Source of the DNA: Halorhabdus sp. BNX81
GTDB lineage: Archaea; Halobacteriota; Halobacteria; Halobacteriales; Haloarculaceae
Reading direction: 5' to 3'
DNA: 64,000 nucleotides
Assembly: GCF_029229925.1 (NCBI RefSeq)
Contig: NZ_CP107254.1
Span: forward strand, 2,046,001 to 2,110,000
Shown piece by piece: positions 44,201-51,657 of the stretch. Both the position numbers and the translations under genes were made by a program. The notes beneath the pieces are model-generated. The model searched no databases, had not been told where the DNA came from, and saw only the letters and a list, made by a program, of their open reading frames with translations. Position 1 is the first letter of the stretch; each line of letters begins with the position of its first letter.

Positions 44201-44342
44201 CCTCGATCAGGTCCGGGACAGTTCGGGCGAGCGTGTCATCGCCCCCGGTGCCTCGTGTCGCCACCAGATCGGCGAACACGAGCAAGCAAGCGACGATCCA
44301 CCCCACCCGGTCGAGGTACTTGCCGAGAACCTAGACGGCTGA
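41295..44342 (+). CDS. fused FAD-linked and iron-sulfur dehydrogenase (D-lactate/glycolate type)
   Basis: 1015 residues, a fusion of a GlcD-like FAD subunit and a GlcF-like Fe-S subunit. FAD domain: 'RGGGTSLAGQTVNEAVVLDF', 'AVAGAIGNNSTGSHSLKYGK', 'GSEGTLAIITEAEVSLE'. The C-terminal oxidase cap has 'GSVSGEHGDGRARSQF'. From about residue 600 come two ferredoxin Cys clusters ('CHGCGGCRGPQ' with 'MCPTF', and 'CVGCKGCAKDCPSEVDM') and two CCG-type units ('YHGHCHQKAIK', 'SSCCGMAGSFGYE'). It oxidises D-2-hydroxy acids at the membrane and passes electrons to quinone. ATG 41295 is chosen over an upstream start. Confidence 0.92.
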   Translation: MGTSNQVGPGVPDGIDPAADSRATYDYVSDDVQRPGLVSDLEERIEGDVRFDEYSRQLYATDASAYEVLPVGVVFPRSTADVASVVEYCAAREIPVLPRGGGTSLAGQTVNEAVVLDFTRYMDSVLETDPDAARARVQAGTYIGDMNAAFAEHDLKFAPDPAYGDKSAVAGAIGNNSTGSHSLKYGKTDAYVESCEVVLADGTVTEFGEVTLSELKDRADPDGDLEAQIHAEVARILDEKTDTIDEVFPDLKRNVSGYNLDRLVEEAEDGSVNLARLLAGSEGTLAIITEAEVSLEAVPETKSIALLAYEDLIDAMEDVSIILEHDPSALEVLDDTLLELAGKTEEFGPLVAEMVPEGTGAMLLVEFYADSDEEGKQKVADLIADRVPDGESELDPSEGASEITDDPHFAFHAQEAHADDERKRFWKLRKSGNPILLGRTTDEKHISFIEDTAVPPENLPEYVADFQDLLEDVGTFAAFYAHAGPGCLHIRPLVNTKTTEGMEQFEAIAEGATDLVVEYGGSVSGEHGDGRARSQFNRKLYGDDLWETFEELKTAFDPDWLLNPGNICGDHDMTENLRFSPEYDFELGFDPVLEWDNDNGMQGMVELCHGCGGCRGPQDTTGGVMCPTFRASEEEITSTRGRANMLRQAMSGDLPEDVTDEEFMTEVLDLCVGCKGCAKDCPSEVDMAKLKAEVTHQYHQEHGSSLRDKIFANVDRLFPLGSALAPLSNYAQRLPGRRAIQEKVLGIARERDFPTFYRETFVDWFAGHEPQVSAAEADRKVLLFPDSFSNYNRPQAGKAAVRVLEAAGVHVDVPNDVTDSGRAANSKGFLDKAGEHARENVDALAPRVEDGWDVVSVEPSVAVMFQLDYLDLLSGPDVETVANNTYGIFEYLDTHGLVDDLDVTAADRPLTYHGHCHQKAIKKDHYTENVLETAGFTVDALDSSCCGMAGSFGYEAEHYSLSQSMADILLDQVRDSSGERVIAPGASCRHQIGEHEQASDDPPHPVEVLAENLDG

Positions 44343-44473
44343 CAATACCGGAATCGTATCCGACGAGAGGAGTCGAGACGCCGGGAATCGAAGAGTTGCC
44401 GGTTGCGTGCGTCGCTCCCGTCTCCGGGTGAGACACAGTGTTTTTATGCTGTCGTAGGGTCAGTTTGAGGTAG

Positions 44474-45820
44474 ATGTCCAGACGGGCAGCGACAGTTGGG
44501 TATTTGTTGGTGATCGTCGGTCTGGCAGTCCCGATGGTCGCAGCAGGTGGCCAGCTTGCGGTTGGTTCCGGCCCATCGGTAAGTCTATCTGATGGGCCAG
44601 CGCTGGGCGGTGACCGCCCGGCCCAGCAGACCCCGTTCGCCCTCGGAAGCGACCGGTTCGACCGGACGCTGTTCGAGATCACGGTCTACGAGAACCAGTC
44701 GGCCCGATGGCGGTTTCAGTACACCCAGCGCCTGGCGAACGATAGCGAAGAGACGAATTTCAAAGCCTACGCGGCCGACTTTCGCGAGAACGAGACCGAC
44801 CTCTACCGGCAGTTCGTTGCCTATGGTGACGAACTCGCCCGGACCGGCACGAACGTTACCGGACGGCAGATGAACGCCACCGGGTTTGCACGTGACGCCC
44901 GCATGGGAACGCTTGACCAACTTGGCATCGTCGAGATGTCGTTCACGTGGACGAACTTCGCCCAGCAGGAGGCGGATGGCGTTCTCGTCAGCGATGTCTT
45001 CGAGGGCGGGTTGGCCATCCGGTCGGAGCAGCGACTCCGCATCGTCGCCGGGCCGACGCTCACCCTCGACAGTGTCGACCCGCTCCCGTCGAATACATCC
45101 GTCCAAGCACTGGCCGGCGAAGATTCCGTCGAGTGGGTCGGCGAGTACTCCTTTGCGGATCAGCGGCCGCGGGTCGCCTTCCGTCCCACGGCGGAAACCA
45201 CGACCGAACCAGGGGTCGTGACGACGAGCGACGGATCGGAGACGACACTCACGGACCGGACGACGAACGAGCGGACAGCGACGACCGACCCGTCGGACTC
45301 GACGACCGCGAGTCCGGAAACCGACGCGACCGGGACCACAGCCGCCAGCGGTGGGGCGTTCGGTGGCCTCGGACTCGGCGGCATGCTCGTCGGTCTCGGA
45401 GCGATTACACTCGTCGTGGTCGTCGCGACCTGGCGAAGCGGCATTTTCGACGTGAGTGAACGAGATAGCCCCGCTACCGGCGGTGATGCCAACGGTGGAG
45501 CCGGCTCCGGTAGCCAGTCTCAGGGCGGCCAAACTGCTTCGACAGCCGGATCGGAGGGACCAGCGGTCAGCGAGACAGCACTGCTGAGTGACGACGATCG
45601 GGTTCGCCAGCTACTCGAGGACAACGGTGGCCGGATGAAACAGACGAAGATCGTCGAGGCGACCGAGTGGTCGAAATCCAAAGTGAGTATGCTACTCTCC
45701 GAGATGGAAGACGACGGCGAGATCACGAAGCTTCGGGTCGGTCGGGAAAACATCGTGAGTCTTCCCGGTGACGAGCCCGCAGCTGCGGGGTCACCGTTCG
45801 ACGATCCCGACGACGAGTGA
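44474..45820 (+). CDS. membrane-anchored winged-helix regulator with extracytoplasmic domain
   Basis: 448 residues. An N-terminal signal/anchor helix is at 8-24. The outside domain (about 45-240) is beta-rich with several N-glycosylation-type sites. A Thr/Ser-rich stretch lies at 245-290, a second membrane helix at about 292-315 ('GLGLGGMLVGLGAITLVVVV'), a Gly/Ser linker, and a C-terminal winged helix ('GGRMKQTKIVEATEWSKSKV', 'LLSEMEDDGEITKLRVGREN'). The topology is a sensor outside and DNA-binding domain inside, a haloarchaeal one-component design. ATG 44474 fits a TATA-like TTTTTATGC about 30 bp upstream. Signal and targets unknown. Confidence 0.82.
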   Translation: MSRRAATVGYLLVIVGLAVPMVAAGGQLAVGSGPSVSLSDGPALGGDRPAQQTPFALGSDRFDRTLFEITVYENQSARWRFQYTQRLANDSEETNFKAYAADFRENETDLYRQFVAYGDELARTGTNVTGRQMNATGFARDARMGTLDQLGIVEMSFTWTNFAQQEADGVLVSDVFEGGLAIRSEQRLRIVAGPTLTLDSVDPLPSNTSVQALAGEDSVEWVGEYSFADQRPRVAFRPTAETTTEPGVVTTSDGSETTLTDRTTNERTATTDPSDSTTASPETDATGTTAASGGAFGGLGLGGMLVGLGAITLVVVVATWRSGIFDVSERDSPATGGDANGGAGSGSQSQGGQTASTAGSEGPAVSETALLSDDDRVRQLLEDNGGRMKQTKIVEATEWSKSKVSMLLSEMEDDGEITKLRVGRENIVSLPGDEPAAAGSPFDDPDDE

Positions 45821-45902
45821 GTCCCGGATTGCCGTGGGAGCGGCTGGCGTAATCGATCGAAAGCGGAACCGTTAAACCCGTTTCATCGCAACGGTAGAGT
45901 AC

Positions 45903-45977
45903 GCTCCGGTGGTGTAGTCCGGCCAATCATCTTGCCCTCTCACGGCAAGGACCAGGGTTCAAATCCCTGCCGGAGCA
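45903..45977 (+). tRNA. tRNA-Glu (anticodon CTC)
   Basis: 75 nt. Acceptor GCTCCGG pairs with CCGGAGC, discriminator A. The anticodon stem TTGCC/GGCAA holds loop CTCTCAC with anticodon CTC. The T arm is AGGGTTCAAATCCCT. No CCA is encoded. A degenerate copy of its 3' half lies downstream (46064-46138). Confidence 0.97.
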
Positions 45978-46274
45978 CTTTGCTGCGAACAAATTCGTGA
46001 GCAGCAATGCTCGATTTGGATTTGAAGTAGAGAAGTCGCGCGCAGCGAAGCGAGCACGTCTGGGCGTGGTTCAAATTCCGATCGACAGCGTCGATCGGCG
46101 TTCGCGGATTCGGAGAATCCGCTCACTCCCTGCCGGAGTCCTCGTGAGCGAAGCGAACGAGGGGTCGGAGACGAACAGCGAGAGTCTCCCGGTACACTTC
46201 TGTCGCTCGCAATGTCGCGAGCGACGAATGCGGCCGGGGGAGTACTTTTCACAACGCGTTCCCAACCAGACGGT
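45978..46274. other. 297-bp region after tRNA-Glu with hairpins
   Basis: No gene. Besides the broken tRNA tail it holds hairpins including TCGCTCGC-AATGT-CGCGAGCGA (about 46203-46224). It ends with an AT-rich promoter-like stretch before the gene at 46275. Confidence 0.6.
46064..46138 (+). pseudogene. interrupted copy of the tRNA-Glu 3' end
   Basis: 'GTGGTTCAAATTCC' (46066-46079) resembles the T-loop half and 'CCCTGCCGGAG' (46128-46138) is identical to the acceptor end of tRNA-Glu (45966-45975 region). The 48 bp between them contain two perfect hairpins (GATCGAC-AGC-GTCGATC at 46080-46096; GCGGATTC-GGA-GAATCCGC at 46104-46122). This looks like a duplicated tRNA 3' end disrupted by a small insertion. 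Confidence 0.6.
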
Positions 46275-46808
46275 ATGGAACACGAAGCGACCATCGAGGG
46301 CGTGGGCGTCGGTGTGGGGGACGAAGGTGCGGGGGCACCTGTGGTCTTGCTACGTGCCCGCGAGCAATTGGTCCCCATCTTCGTCAGTGGCGATCAGGCC
46401 CAGTCGATGCAACTCGCCATCGAGAACGAACCGTTTGAGCGCCCGCTCACCCACGATCTGTTGATCGAAATGATCTCCGAATTCGGCGCGGCCATCGACC
46501 GGGTCCGGATCGACGACCTCTCTGATGGCACCTTCTATGCGAAGGTCGACGCCGAACAGTACGTCGAGGGCAACCGCAAGAACGCGGTCTTCGACGCCCG
46601 GCCGAGCGACGGGATCGCGATTGCCCTTCGGGAGGACTGCCCGGTCGTCGTGAGCGACGAAGTGATCGACGAGGCCGGTCGACCCCCCGAGGCGTTCGAA
46701 CCGGACGACGACGAGGACATCGGCCCCGACACCGATCCGAACCCCTTCGAGGACCCCTCCTTCGAGGCTGGCGACGATTTCGACGACTCCGAGGACATGG
46801 ACTTCTGA
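46275..46808 (+). CDS. bifunctional nuclease-like protein (DUF151)
   Basis: 177 residues. The DUF151 core is 'PVVLLRAREQLVPIFVSGDQ', 'IENEPFERPLTHDLLIEMI', 'VRIDDLSDGTFYAKV' and 'VFDARPSDGIAIALREDCPV'. Plant and Thermotoga relatives show nuclease or stress roles. The C-terminal about 45 residues are a very acidic haloarchaeal tail. ATG 46275 (MEHEATIEG) is preferred to an upstream in-frame start. It lies downstream of tRNA-Glu. Confidence 0.88.
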   Translation: MEHEATIEGVGVGVGDEGAGAPVVLLRAREQLVPIFVSGDQAQSMQLAIENEPFERPLTHDLLIEMISEFGAAIDRVRIDDLSDGTFYAKVDAEQYVEGNRKNAVFDARPSDGIAIALREDCPVVVSDEVIDEAGRPPEAFEPDDDEDIGPDTDPNPFEDPSFEAGDDFDDSEDMDF

Positions 46809-46939
46809 GTTCGCCGCCGACGCCCACCCTCGTCGATCCCGTTTGCGATGGCCCTTCCTTTGGGGACCGTTCGACTTCGTTTTGATTTGCTTTGAAATCG
46901 GAAGCCATATATTCCGGAGTCATTCTAATACAGTTTGAA

Positions 46940-48100
46940 ATGGCATCGGAGATCGGCCTCCTCGTCGAGGTGGTCCAAGCGGGGATCGACGAGACGTTGT
47001 CGTATTTGACGTTGCACGTCATCACGTGTCTGGTGCCAGCCTTCTTCATCGCCGGCGGGATCTCGGCAGTGTTGTCGGACCATTTCGTCACGAAGTACCT
47101 CAGCGGTGATGCCCCCAAGCTACAGGCGTACTCCATCGCATCGGTCTCGGGTATCGCGCTGGCCGTCTGTAGCTGTACGATCCTGCCGATGTTCGCCGGG
47201 TTGTACAGGAAGGGGGCGGGGATCGGTCCCGCGACGGCCTTTCTGTTCTCGGGGCCGGCGATCAACGTGCTGGCAGTCGTGTTCACCGCGAGCGCACTCA
47301 GCCTCCCGCTGGGCGGCGCGCGAGCGTTTTTCGCGGTAACCATGGCCGCCGCGATCGGGTTGACGATGGCGTTTGTCTTCGGCAGTGGTGAGGACAGCGA
47401 GCGCGCAGACGCGAAGCCGGCGATGACCGACGGGGGGCACGTGCCCGACCGTCGGCCGACGTGGGTGACGGCCGGCTTCTTCGGCAGCCAGGTCGCGATC
47501 CTCCTGATCGCTGCCACGGGATTGCTCTCGTGGGCGGTCAAGGCACCGCTGCTCGTGCCGCTTTTCGCCCTGTTGGGCTATCTGCTCTGGACGAAGTTCG
47601 ATCGGGAAGTGATCGAGGAGTGGCTCCAGGAGACGTGGTTCTTCACGCGGACGATCTTCCCGCTGTTGCTCGCCGGGACGTTCGTCATCGGGATCGTCGG
47701 CGCGATCGCGGCGATCGCCCAGGGGTTGGGCCCGCTGGAGACGATCACGCGAGGTGGCGAGACGTTCGTCGCCCACCAGGTCGCGCCCGGCCTGCTCACG
47801 AAGAGAATCTTCGGGGAGACGACCCTCCTCTCGGCCGGCCTCGGCTCGGTCATCGGCGCGATCCTGTACATGCCGACGCTGCTGGAAGTGCCGATCGTCG
47901 GCTCGCTCTTTGGCTACACGCAAGGGCTGATGGCCGACGGGCCGGCGCTGGCGCTGTTGCTGGCCGGTCCGTCGCTGTCGCTGCCGAACATGCTCGTCAT
48001 CTGGAAAACCATCGGCACGAAGCGGACGGCATTTTATCTCGCTCTCGTGATCGTCGCCGCCACGGCGGCGGGCCTGCTCTGGGGACTGCTACTGGTGTAA
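46940..48100 (+). CDS. ArsP/YraQ-type permease (DUF318)
   Basis: 386 residues, about 10 membrane helices in two halves. Each half has the family's core: 'CSCTILPMFAGLYRKGAG' and 'SGPAINVLAVVFTASAL' in the first, 'MPTLLEVPIVGSLFGYTQG' and 'LLLAGPSLSLPNMLVI' in the second. The C-S-C motif is usual for this family, whose members (ArsP) export organoarsenicals. The next two genes are a redox-active small thioredoxin-like protein and an ArsR-type repressor, which supports a metalloid or thiol-metal export role. Start ATG 46940 after an AT-rich promoter with CATATATT near 46907. Confidence 0.88.
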   Translation: MASEIGLLVEVVQAGIDETLSYLTLHVITCLVPAFFIAGGISAVLSDHFVTKYLSGDAPKLQAYSIASVSGIALAVCSCTILPMFAGLYRKGAGIGPATAFLFSGPAINVLAVVFTASALSLPLGGARAFFAVTMAAAIGLTMAFVFGSGEDSERADAKPAMTDGGHVPDRRPTWVTAGFFGSQVAILLIAATGLLSWAVKAPLLVPLFALLGYLLWTKFDREVIEEWLQETWFFTRTIFPLLLAGTFVIGIVGAIAAIAQGLGPLETITRGGETFVAHQVAPGLLTKRIFGETTLLSAGLGSVIGAILYMPTLLEVPIVGSLFGYTQGLMADGPALALLLAGPSLSLPNMLVIWKTIGTKRTAFYLALVIVAATAAGLLWGLLLV

Positions 48101-48138
48101 CGTATCGAAAGCAACCGAAAACAGGACCAGACACAACC

Positions 48139-48381
48139 ATGAAAATCGAAGTCATCGGCCCTGGCTGCCCCAGGTGCCAGAAAACGGAACAGCGCGTCAA
48201 GCAAGCCCTCGAACAAATCGACGGGGGCATCGAGGCAACCGTCGAGAAGGTCGACGCACAGATGGAGATCATCGACCGCGGCGTGATGCATACACCGGCA
48301 GTCGCCGTCGACGGCGAGATCAAGACCGAGGGCGAGATTCCGGACGTCGAGCAACTGGTCGGGATCTTCCGGTCCTCGTAG
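48139..48381 (+). CDS. small thioredoxin-like protein (redox-active disulfide)
   Basis: 80 residues. 'MKIEVIGPGCPRCQKTEQRV' carries a CPRC redox site; 'GVMHTPAVAVDGEIKTEGEI' is the cis-Pro loop. It matches the TM0996/MTH895 group of small glutaredoxin-like proteins often next to DUF318 permeases. It follows the permease by 38 bp and precedes ArsR by 84 bp, all on one strand. Confidence 0.9.
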   Translation: MKIEVIGPGCPRCQKTEQRVKQALEQIDGGIEATVEKVDAQMEIIDRGVMHTPAVAVDGEIKTEGEIPDVEQLVGIFRSS

Positions 48382-48465
48382 TTCGATCATCCGGGAAGGC
48401 ATCCGTCGTGTCCTGCCGCCGCAGATACTGATTTGTGTCTGGATCCCGTGGACCTACGTACGCGA

Positions 48466-48801
48466 ATGGCATCCCAATCGAACGACTACCGGGTCGCGCC
48501 GGAGACGATGGCCGACCTGGAATCGGTTCTCGAACGGGGCGACCTCGAAGTGGCCCTGGAGATCTTCGAGGCGCTGTCGGACGAGCGCCGTCTGAAGGTC
48601 ATGCGACTGCTTGCTGAGTCGGAGCTCTGTGTCTGTGATCTGGTCGCCCTCTTCGATATCGAATACTCCAAACTCTCCTATCACCTCAAAGTGCTGAAAG
48701 AATCGGGGCTCGTGACGGCCGATCGCGACGGCAATTACGTGACCTACCAACCGACCGAGTGTGGGAACGAGGTCATCGACGTGATCGAGCAGTTCGAGTG
48801 A
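48466..48801 (+). CDS. arsR: ArsR/SmtB-family metalloregulator
   Basis: 111 residues. Winged helix 'ALSDERRLKVMRLLAESELC' then 'VCDLVALFDIEYSKLSYHLK' and 'GLVTADRDGNYVTYQPTE'. The 'ELCVCDL' on the recognition-helix approach is the alpha-3 type Cys metal/metalloid-binding motif of ArsR, so it probably senses As(III) or Sb(III) and represses the operon it sits in. ATG 48466 is favoured over an upstream in-frame GTG/TTG. Confidence 0.9.
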   Translation: MASQSNDYRVAPETMADLESVLERGDLEVALEIFEALSDERRLKVMRLLAESELCVCDLVALFDIEYSKLSYHLKVLKESGLVTADRDGNYVTYQPTECGNEVIDVIEQFE

Positions 48802-48849
48802 GAGGGGGTCGATCGGACAAGCGACGCAACCGGGGAATCACCGCGATTC

Positions 48850-49695
48850 TCAGTACGTCTCGAACGCGTCATCGGGTTCCTGGTTCGGCTCAGATCGGTC
48901 GGCGAGATCGTCGATCACCCGTAGTGAGCCGACTGTCAGGACGAAGCCGACCGGAACCACGACCGCCAGTCCGAGGACGACGCCGACGACCGAGGAGTTC
49001 ATCACGAACGGCGTCGCGACGAGAGACAGGATGCCGACGAGTACGAAGTGGGCAAGTGCCCAGACAGCGTAGTCGCTTTCGGACACTGCGAGACGATAGC
49101 TCCGCTGCAGAGCGGGTATCGCTTCAAGATTCGCGACTGGAACGAGGAACCAGGAACCCCAGAACAGGTAGCCGACGGCGAGCATCAGCGGAATCGTCAC
49201 CAGCAGCATCAGGGGAACGGCGAAGGCGAGCACAAAAACGACCAAGCCGGCTCCGAAAATCACCAGCGACAACCCGACGTACGTCAGCGCGTACGCACGG
49301 ACGTTCGCGAGAAAGTCGTACCCACCACGTCGCCGGAACGCCTGGATACTGCCGAGATAGCCGGCGGTGAGCACTCCATAGAGGAGAAAAGAGAGAACGG
49401 AGCCGAACACCACGATGACCAGTGAAGACGACGGATCGACAACGCCGATCGGTGCCACACCGCCCGTGACCGGGTCGGGGGTGTCCACGAACGTCCACAG
49501 GTCGCCGATCGGTGCCGGAAAGGCGAATTTGACGCCGGCGGAACTTCCAGACCCTCGATCGAGGACCATCCGCAGATCACCGACGCTCAGCAACGTCACG
49601 AGCGTCGGTACCGCGAGCAAGACGGGAAGTTGTCTGAGTCGCTTGAGGCCTTCCTCGAGTGCGTCGCCAACGTCGGTCGTGTCGGCCCCCGACAT
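48850..49695 (-). CDS. multi-pass membrane protein (DUF4013-like)
   Basis: 281 residues. 'ALEEGLKRLRQLPVLLAVPT' precedes a hydrophobic helix. Further segments include 'SLVIVVFGSVLSFLLYGVLT', 'GAGLVVFVLAFAVPLMLLVT' and 'VVGVVLGLAVVVPVGFVLTV'. Six or so membrane helices overall, with a short acidic tail. It resembles haloarchaeal DUF4013-type proteins of unknown function. It faces the ArsR gene tail-to-tail and lies downstream of the arsenate-reductase-like gene on the same strand. Confidence 0.75.
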   Translation of the reverse strand: MSGADTTDVGDALEEGLKRLRQLPVLLAVPTLVTLLSVGDLRMVLDRGSGSSAGVKFAFPAPIGDLWTFVDTPDPVTGGVAPIGVVDPSSSLVIVVFGSVLSFLLYGVLTAGYLGSIQAFRRRGGYDFLANVRAYALTYVGLSLVIFGAGLVVFVLAFAVPLMLLVTIPLMLAVGYLFWGSWFLVPVANLEAIPALQRSYRLAVSESDYAVWALAHFVLVGILSLVATPFVMNSSVVGVVLGLAVVVPVGFVLTVGSLRVIDDLADRSEPNQEPDDAFETY

Positions 49696-49819
49696 CGGCG
49701 TCCGGCTCGAACTGGGCTGTCGATCGCTGGAGGGCATTGTCGAAAGCGGCACGCGCCATCGAGGAGTATCTTTCCACTTCGATGACTGGTCCGACGGCCG
49801 CTCCCACCATAGAAAGCGG

Positions 49820-50245
49820 CTACTCGACAGCCCCGAACAGTTCCTCGAAAAGCGCGGTGACGCGTCCCTCGACCTCGTCGCGGATCTCCCGAACGCGCGC
49901 CGGGTCTTGGCCGTCAGGATCAGCCAGCGCCCAGTCGCGAACCTCGACGTCAGCATCGAGTTCCAGCGTCGAACAGCCCATCGTCGCCACGAGGTCACAG
50001 TCGTTCAACGCCGCGGTCGAGAGCTCCCGTGGCTCCCGGTCCGAGAGATCGATATCGATCTCGGCCATCGTCTCGACGACTCCGTCGTGGACTGAATCGG
50101 CTGGATCGGTCCCTCCGGTGACGATCTCCACCTCGTCTTCGAGTCCCCGACGGTCGCGCTCGCGCTCGGCGAAGGCCGTCGACATCTGGCTGCGGCCCGC
50201 GTTCTGGACGCAAACGAATCCCAGCTTCGTGGTCTCTCCCGTCAT
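49820..50245 (-). CDS. arsC: arsenate reductase / low-molecular-weight phosphatase family
   Basis: 141 residues. The catalytic P-loop C-x5-R is 'CVQNAGRS' (Cys12 to Arg18). A second Cys pair, Cys83 and Cys91 in 'NDCDLVATMGC', matches the relay cysteines of thioredoxin-coupled ArsC, which ordinary phosphatases lack; the general acid Asp is in 'WALADPDGQDPARV'. It likely reduces arsenate to arsenite. Its distance to the ArsR operon is small, so this belongs to the same metalloid locus though on the other strand. Confidence 0.88.
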   Translation of the reverse strand: MTGETTKLGFVCVQNAGRSQMSTAFAERERDRRGLEDEVEIVTGGTDPADSVHDGVVETMAEIDIDLSDREPRELSTAALNDCDLVATMGCSTLELDADVEVRDWALADPDGQDPARVREIRDEVEGRVTALFEELFGAVE

Positions 50246-50328
50246 TGACCGGGGGAAGTGGCCCGTCGGAGGAGTAGCTTTCTATGACGGCTATATAGGG
50301 CTCGATAGTCGGCCTGGCACTCGCGACA

Positions 50329-50841
50329 TCACTCGGGGACCGCCGGCAGTTCGATCGGTGCTTCGAGCACTGCCGAAAGCGCGTCGGCCGCACCGACGAG
50401 TGTCGACTCCGCCGGTTCCGTGAGTAGATCGTCACTGTTCCAGGCATACTGGATCGTCCAGTCAGGATCGACGACGAAGGCCGCCCGTTTCGGAACGCCA
50501 GCGTGACCGCGAAAGTCCTCGTGGACGATGTCGTAGGCGTCGGCGATCGTGGCGTGCAGGTCCGACAGTAGCGGGATCTCGATATCTCGCGTCTCGGCGT
50601 ATTCCTCGTGAGCGAAGAGGCTATCCGAAGAAATGGCCCACACCACGAGATCATCCCGGTCGAGCCACTCGCCGGCGGCGACGAGATCGGGCGTGATCGT
50701 CGGCACGAAATCGACCGGATACCACAGCAAAAGCGCCGCGCGCCCATCCCGGAGAGAATCCATCAGATTGTAATATTCCGGCTGGCCGTTGACGATTCCT
50801 GGCAAGGAGAAGTCCGGGGCCGTGGCTCCGTCCTCGATCAT
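50329..50841 (-). CDS. AhpC/TSA-fold redoxin without cysteine
   Basis: 170 residues. The thioredoxin-fold order of peroxiredoxins is present: 'GATAPDFSLPGIVNGQPEYY', 'AALLLWYPVDFVPTITPDL', 'VVWAISSDSLFAHEEYAE', 'PLLSDLHATIADAYDI', 'PKRAAFVVDPDWTIQYAW'. The loop that should read P-x-x-x-x-C has Ile (VPTITP), and the whole protein has no Cys at all, so peroxidase activity is not expected. ATG 50841 (MIEDGATAP) is chosen. It is downstream of a promoter near 50860 and upstream of arsC. Confidence 0.85.
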   Translation of the reverse strand: MIEDGATAPDFSLPGIVNGQPEYYNLMDSLRDGRAALLLWYPVDFVPTITPDLVAAGEWLDRDDLVVWAISSDSLFAHEEYAETRDIEIPLLSDLHATIADAYDIVHEDFRGHAGVPKRAAFVVDPDWTIQYAWNSDDLLTEPAESTLVGAADALSAVLEAPIELPAVPE

Positions 50842-51008
50842 GGTATTCGCTCGTCGGAGCACCGTTAAGAGCGTGGTGCTCGATACACCAGGATGGCTGT
50901 GTTGAACGCAGAATGCAGAGAGCCAGCCAACGCTCGGTTCTGACGATACAGTGTTCAGTTGAACCACCAGAACAGGTATTATGTATTACTGACAATGCAC
51001 ACATACTC

Positions 51009-51593
51009 ATGGACCGCCGCAAGTTTCTCGCTGGCGCAGGTCTCAGCCTCTCAGCCACGGTGAGTGGCTGTATCGGACCGGATGGTCCCCCTGTCCGGAC
51101 TACCAAAGACGACAGCGAGATCAGCGGTGGTACCGAAAGCGACGACGGACCCGACACGCCAGTGCTGACGGGATTCGACGTAAGCGAGCAGTCGGTGACC
51201 GTCGACCTGAACGACTGGCGATACGAACCCGGCGGGGTGTTTCTCGGTAGTCGCGACGCCGCACTGAAGTACTTTGGCGACACCACTGCCAAGACGTACG
51301 TCGAGGACACGGATTTCGAGAACGGGGAACGACTCGTATACGTCCGTGCGGTCGCTCGCCAGACGTGTTACGAACTCCGTTTGAACAATGACCCCCAGAT
51401 GACCGATGGCGCGGTGTCGTTCTCGGTCGGGATCAACCGTACGTCCCCCACCGATGAGCCCTGCGGTGACGCGATGACGGCGATCGCAACGTTGCTACGA
51501 CTGTCTTTCGATCCAGGAGGTCCACCCGCAGACGTGGTGTCGGTCTCGGTAGCTGGTGAGTCGGAAGCGCTTCGGCTGGAAGTCGAAACGTAA
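51009..51593 (+). CDS. secreted lipoprotein of unknown function
   Basis: 194 residues. Tat signal with RR ('MDRRKFLAGAGLSLSATVSG') and lipobox Cys ('VSGC'). The mature part is beta-rich: 'SEQSVTVDLNDWRYEPGGVF', 'YVRAVARQTCYELRLNN', 'SVGINRTSPTDEPCGDAM'. Two further Cys may form a disulfide. No family recognised. Start at ATG 51009 coincides with the signal; AT-rich sequence about 50980-50990 may be the promoter. Confidence 0.78.
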   Translation: MDRRKFLAGAGLSLSATVSGCIGPDGPPVRTTKDDSEISGGTESDDGPDTPVLTGFDVSEQSVTVDLNDWRYEPGGVFLGSRDAALKYFGDTTAKTYVEDTDFENGERLVYVRAVARQTCYELRLNNDPQMTDGAVSFSVGINRTSPTDEPCGDAMTAIATLLRLSFDPGGPPADVVSVSVAGESEALRLEVET

Positions 51594-51657
51594 GTGGTTG
51601 GCCCGATCCCGGCCCGAAACCGCAACGGTTTCGATGCTGCCGGTTCATCTCTCCCCC

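Noticed and set aside
41838-44306. 822-codon minus frame over the fused dehydrogenase
   Set aside because: Shadow frame; the plus strand has FAD and Fe-S motifs in order.
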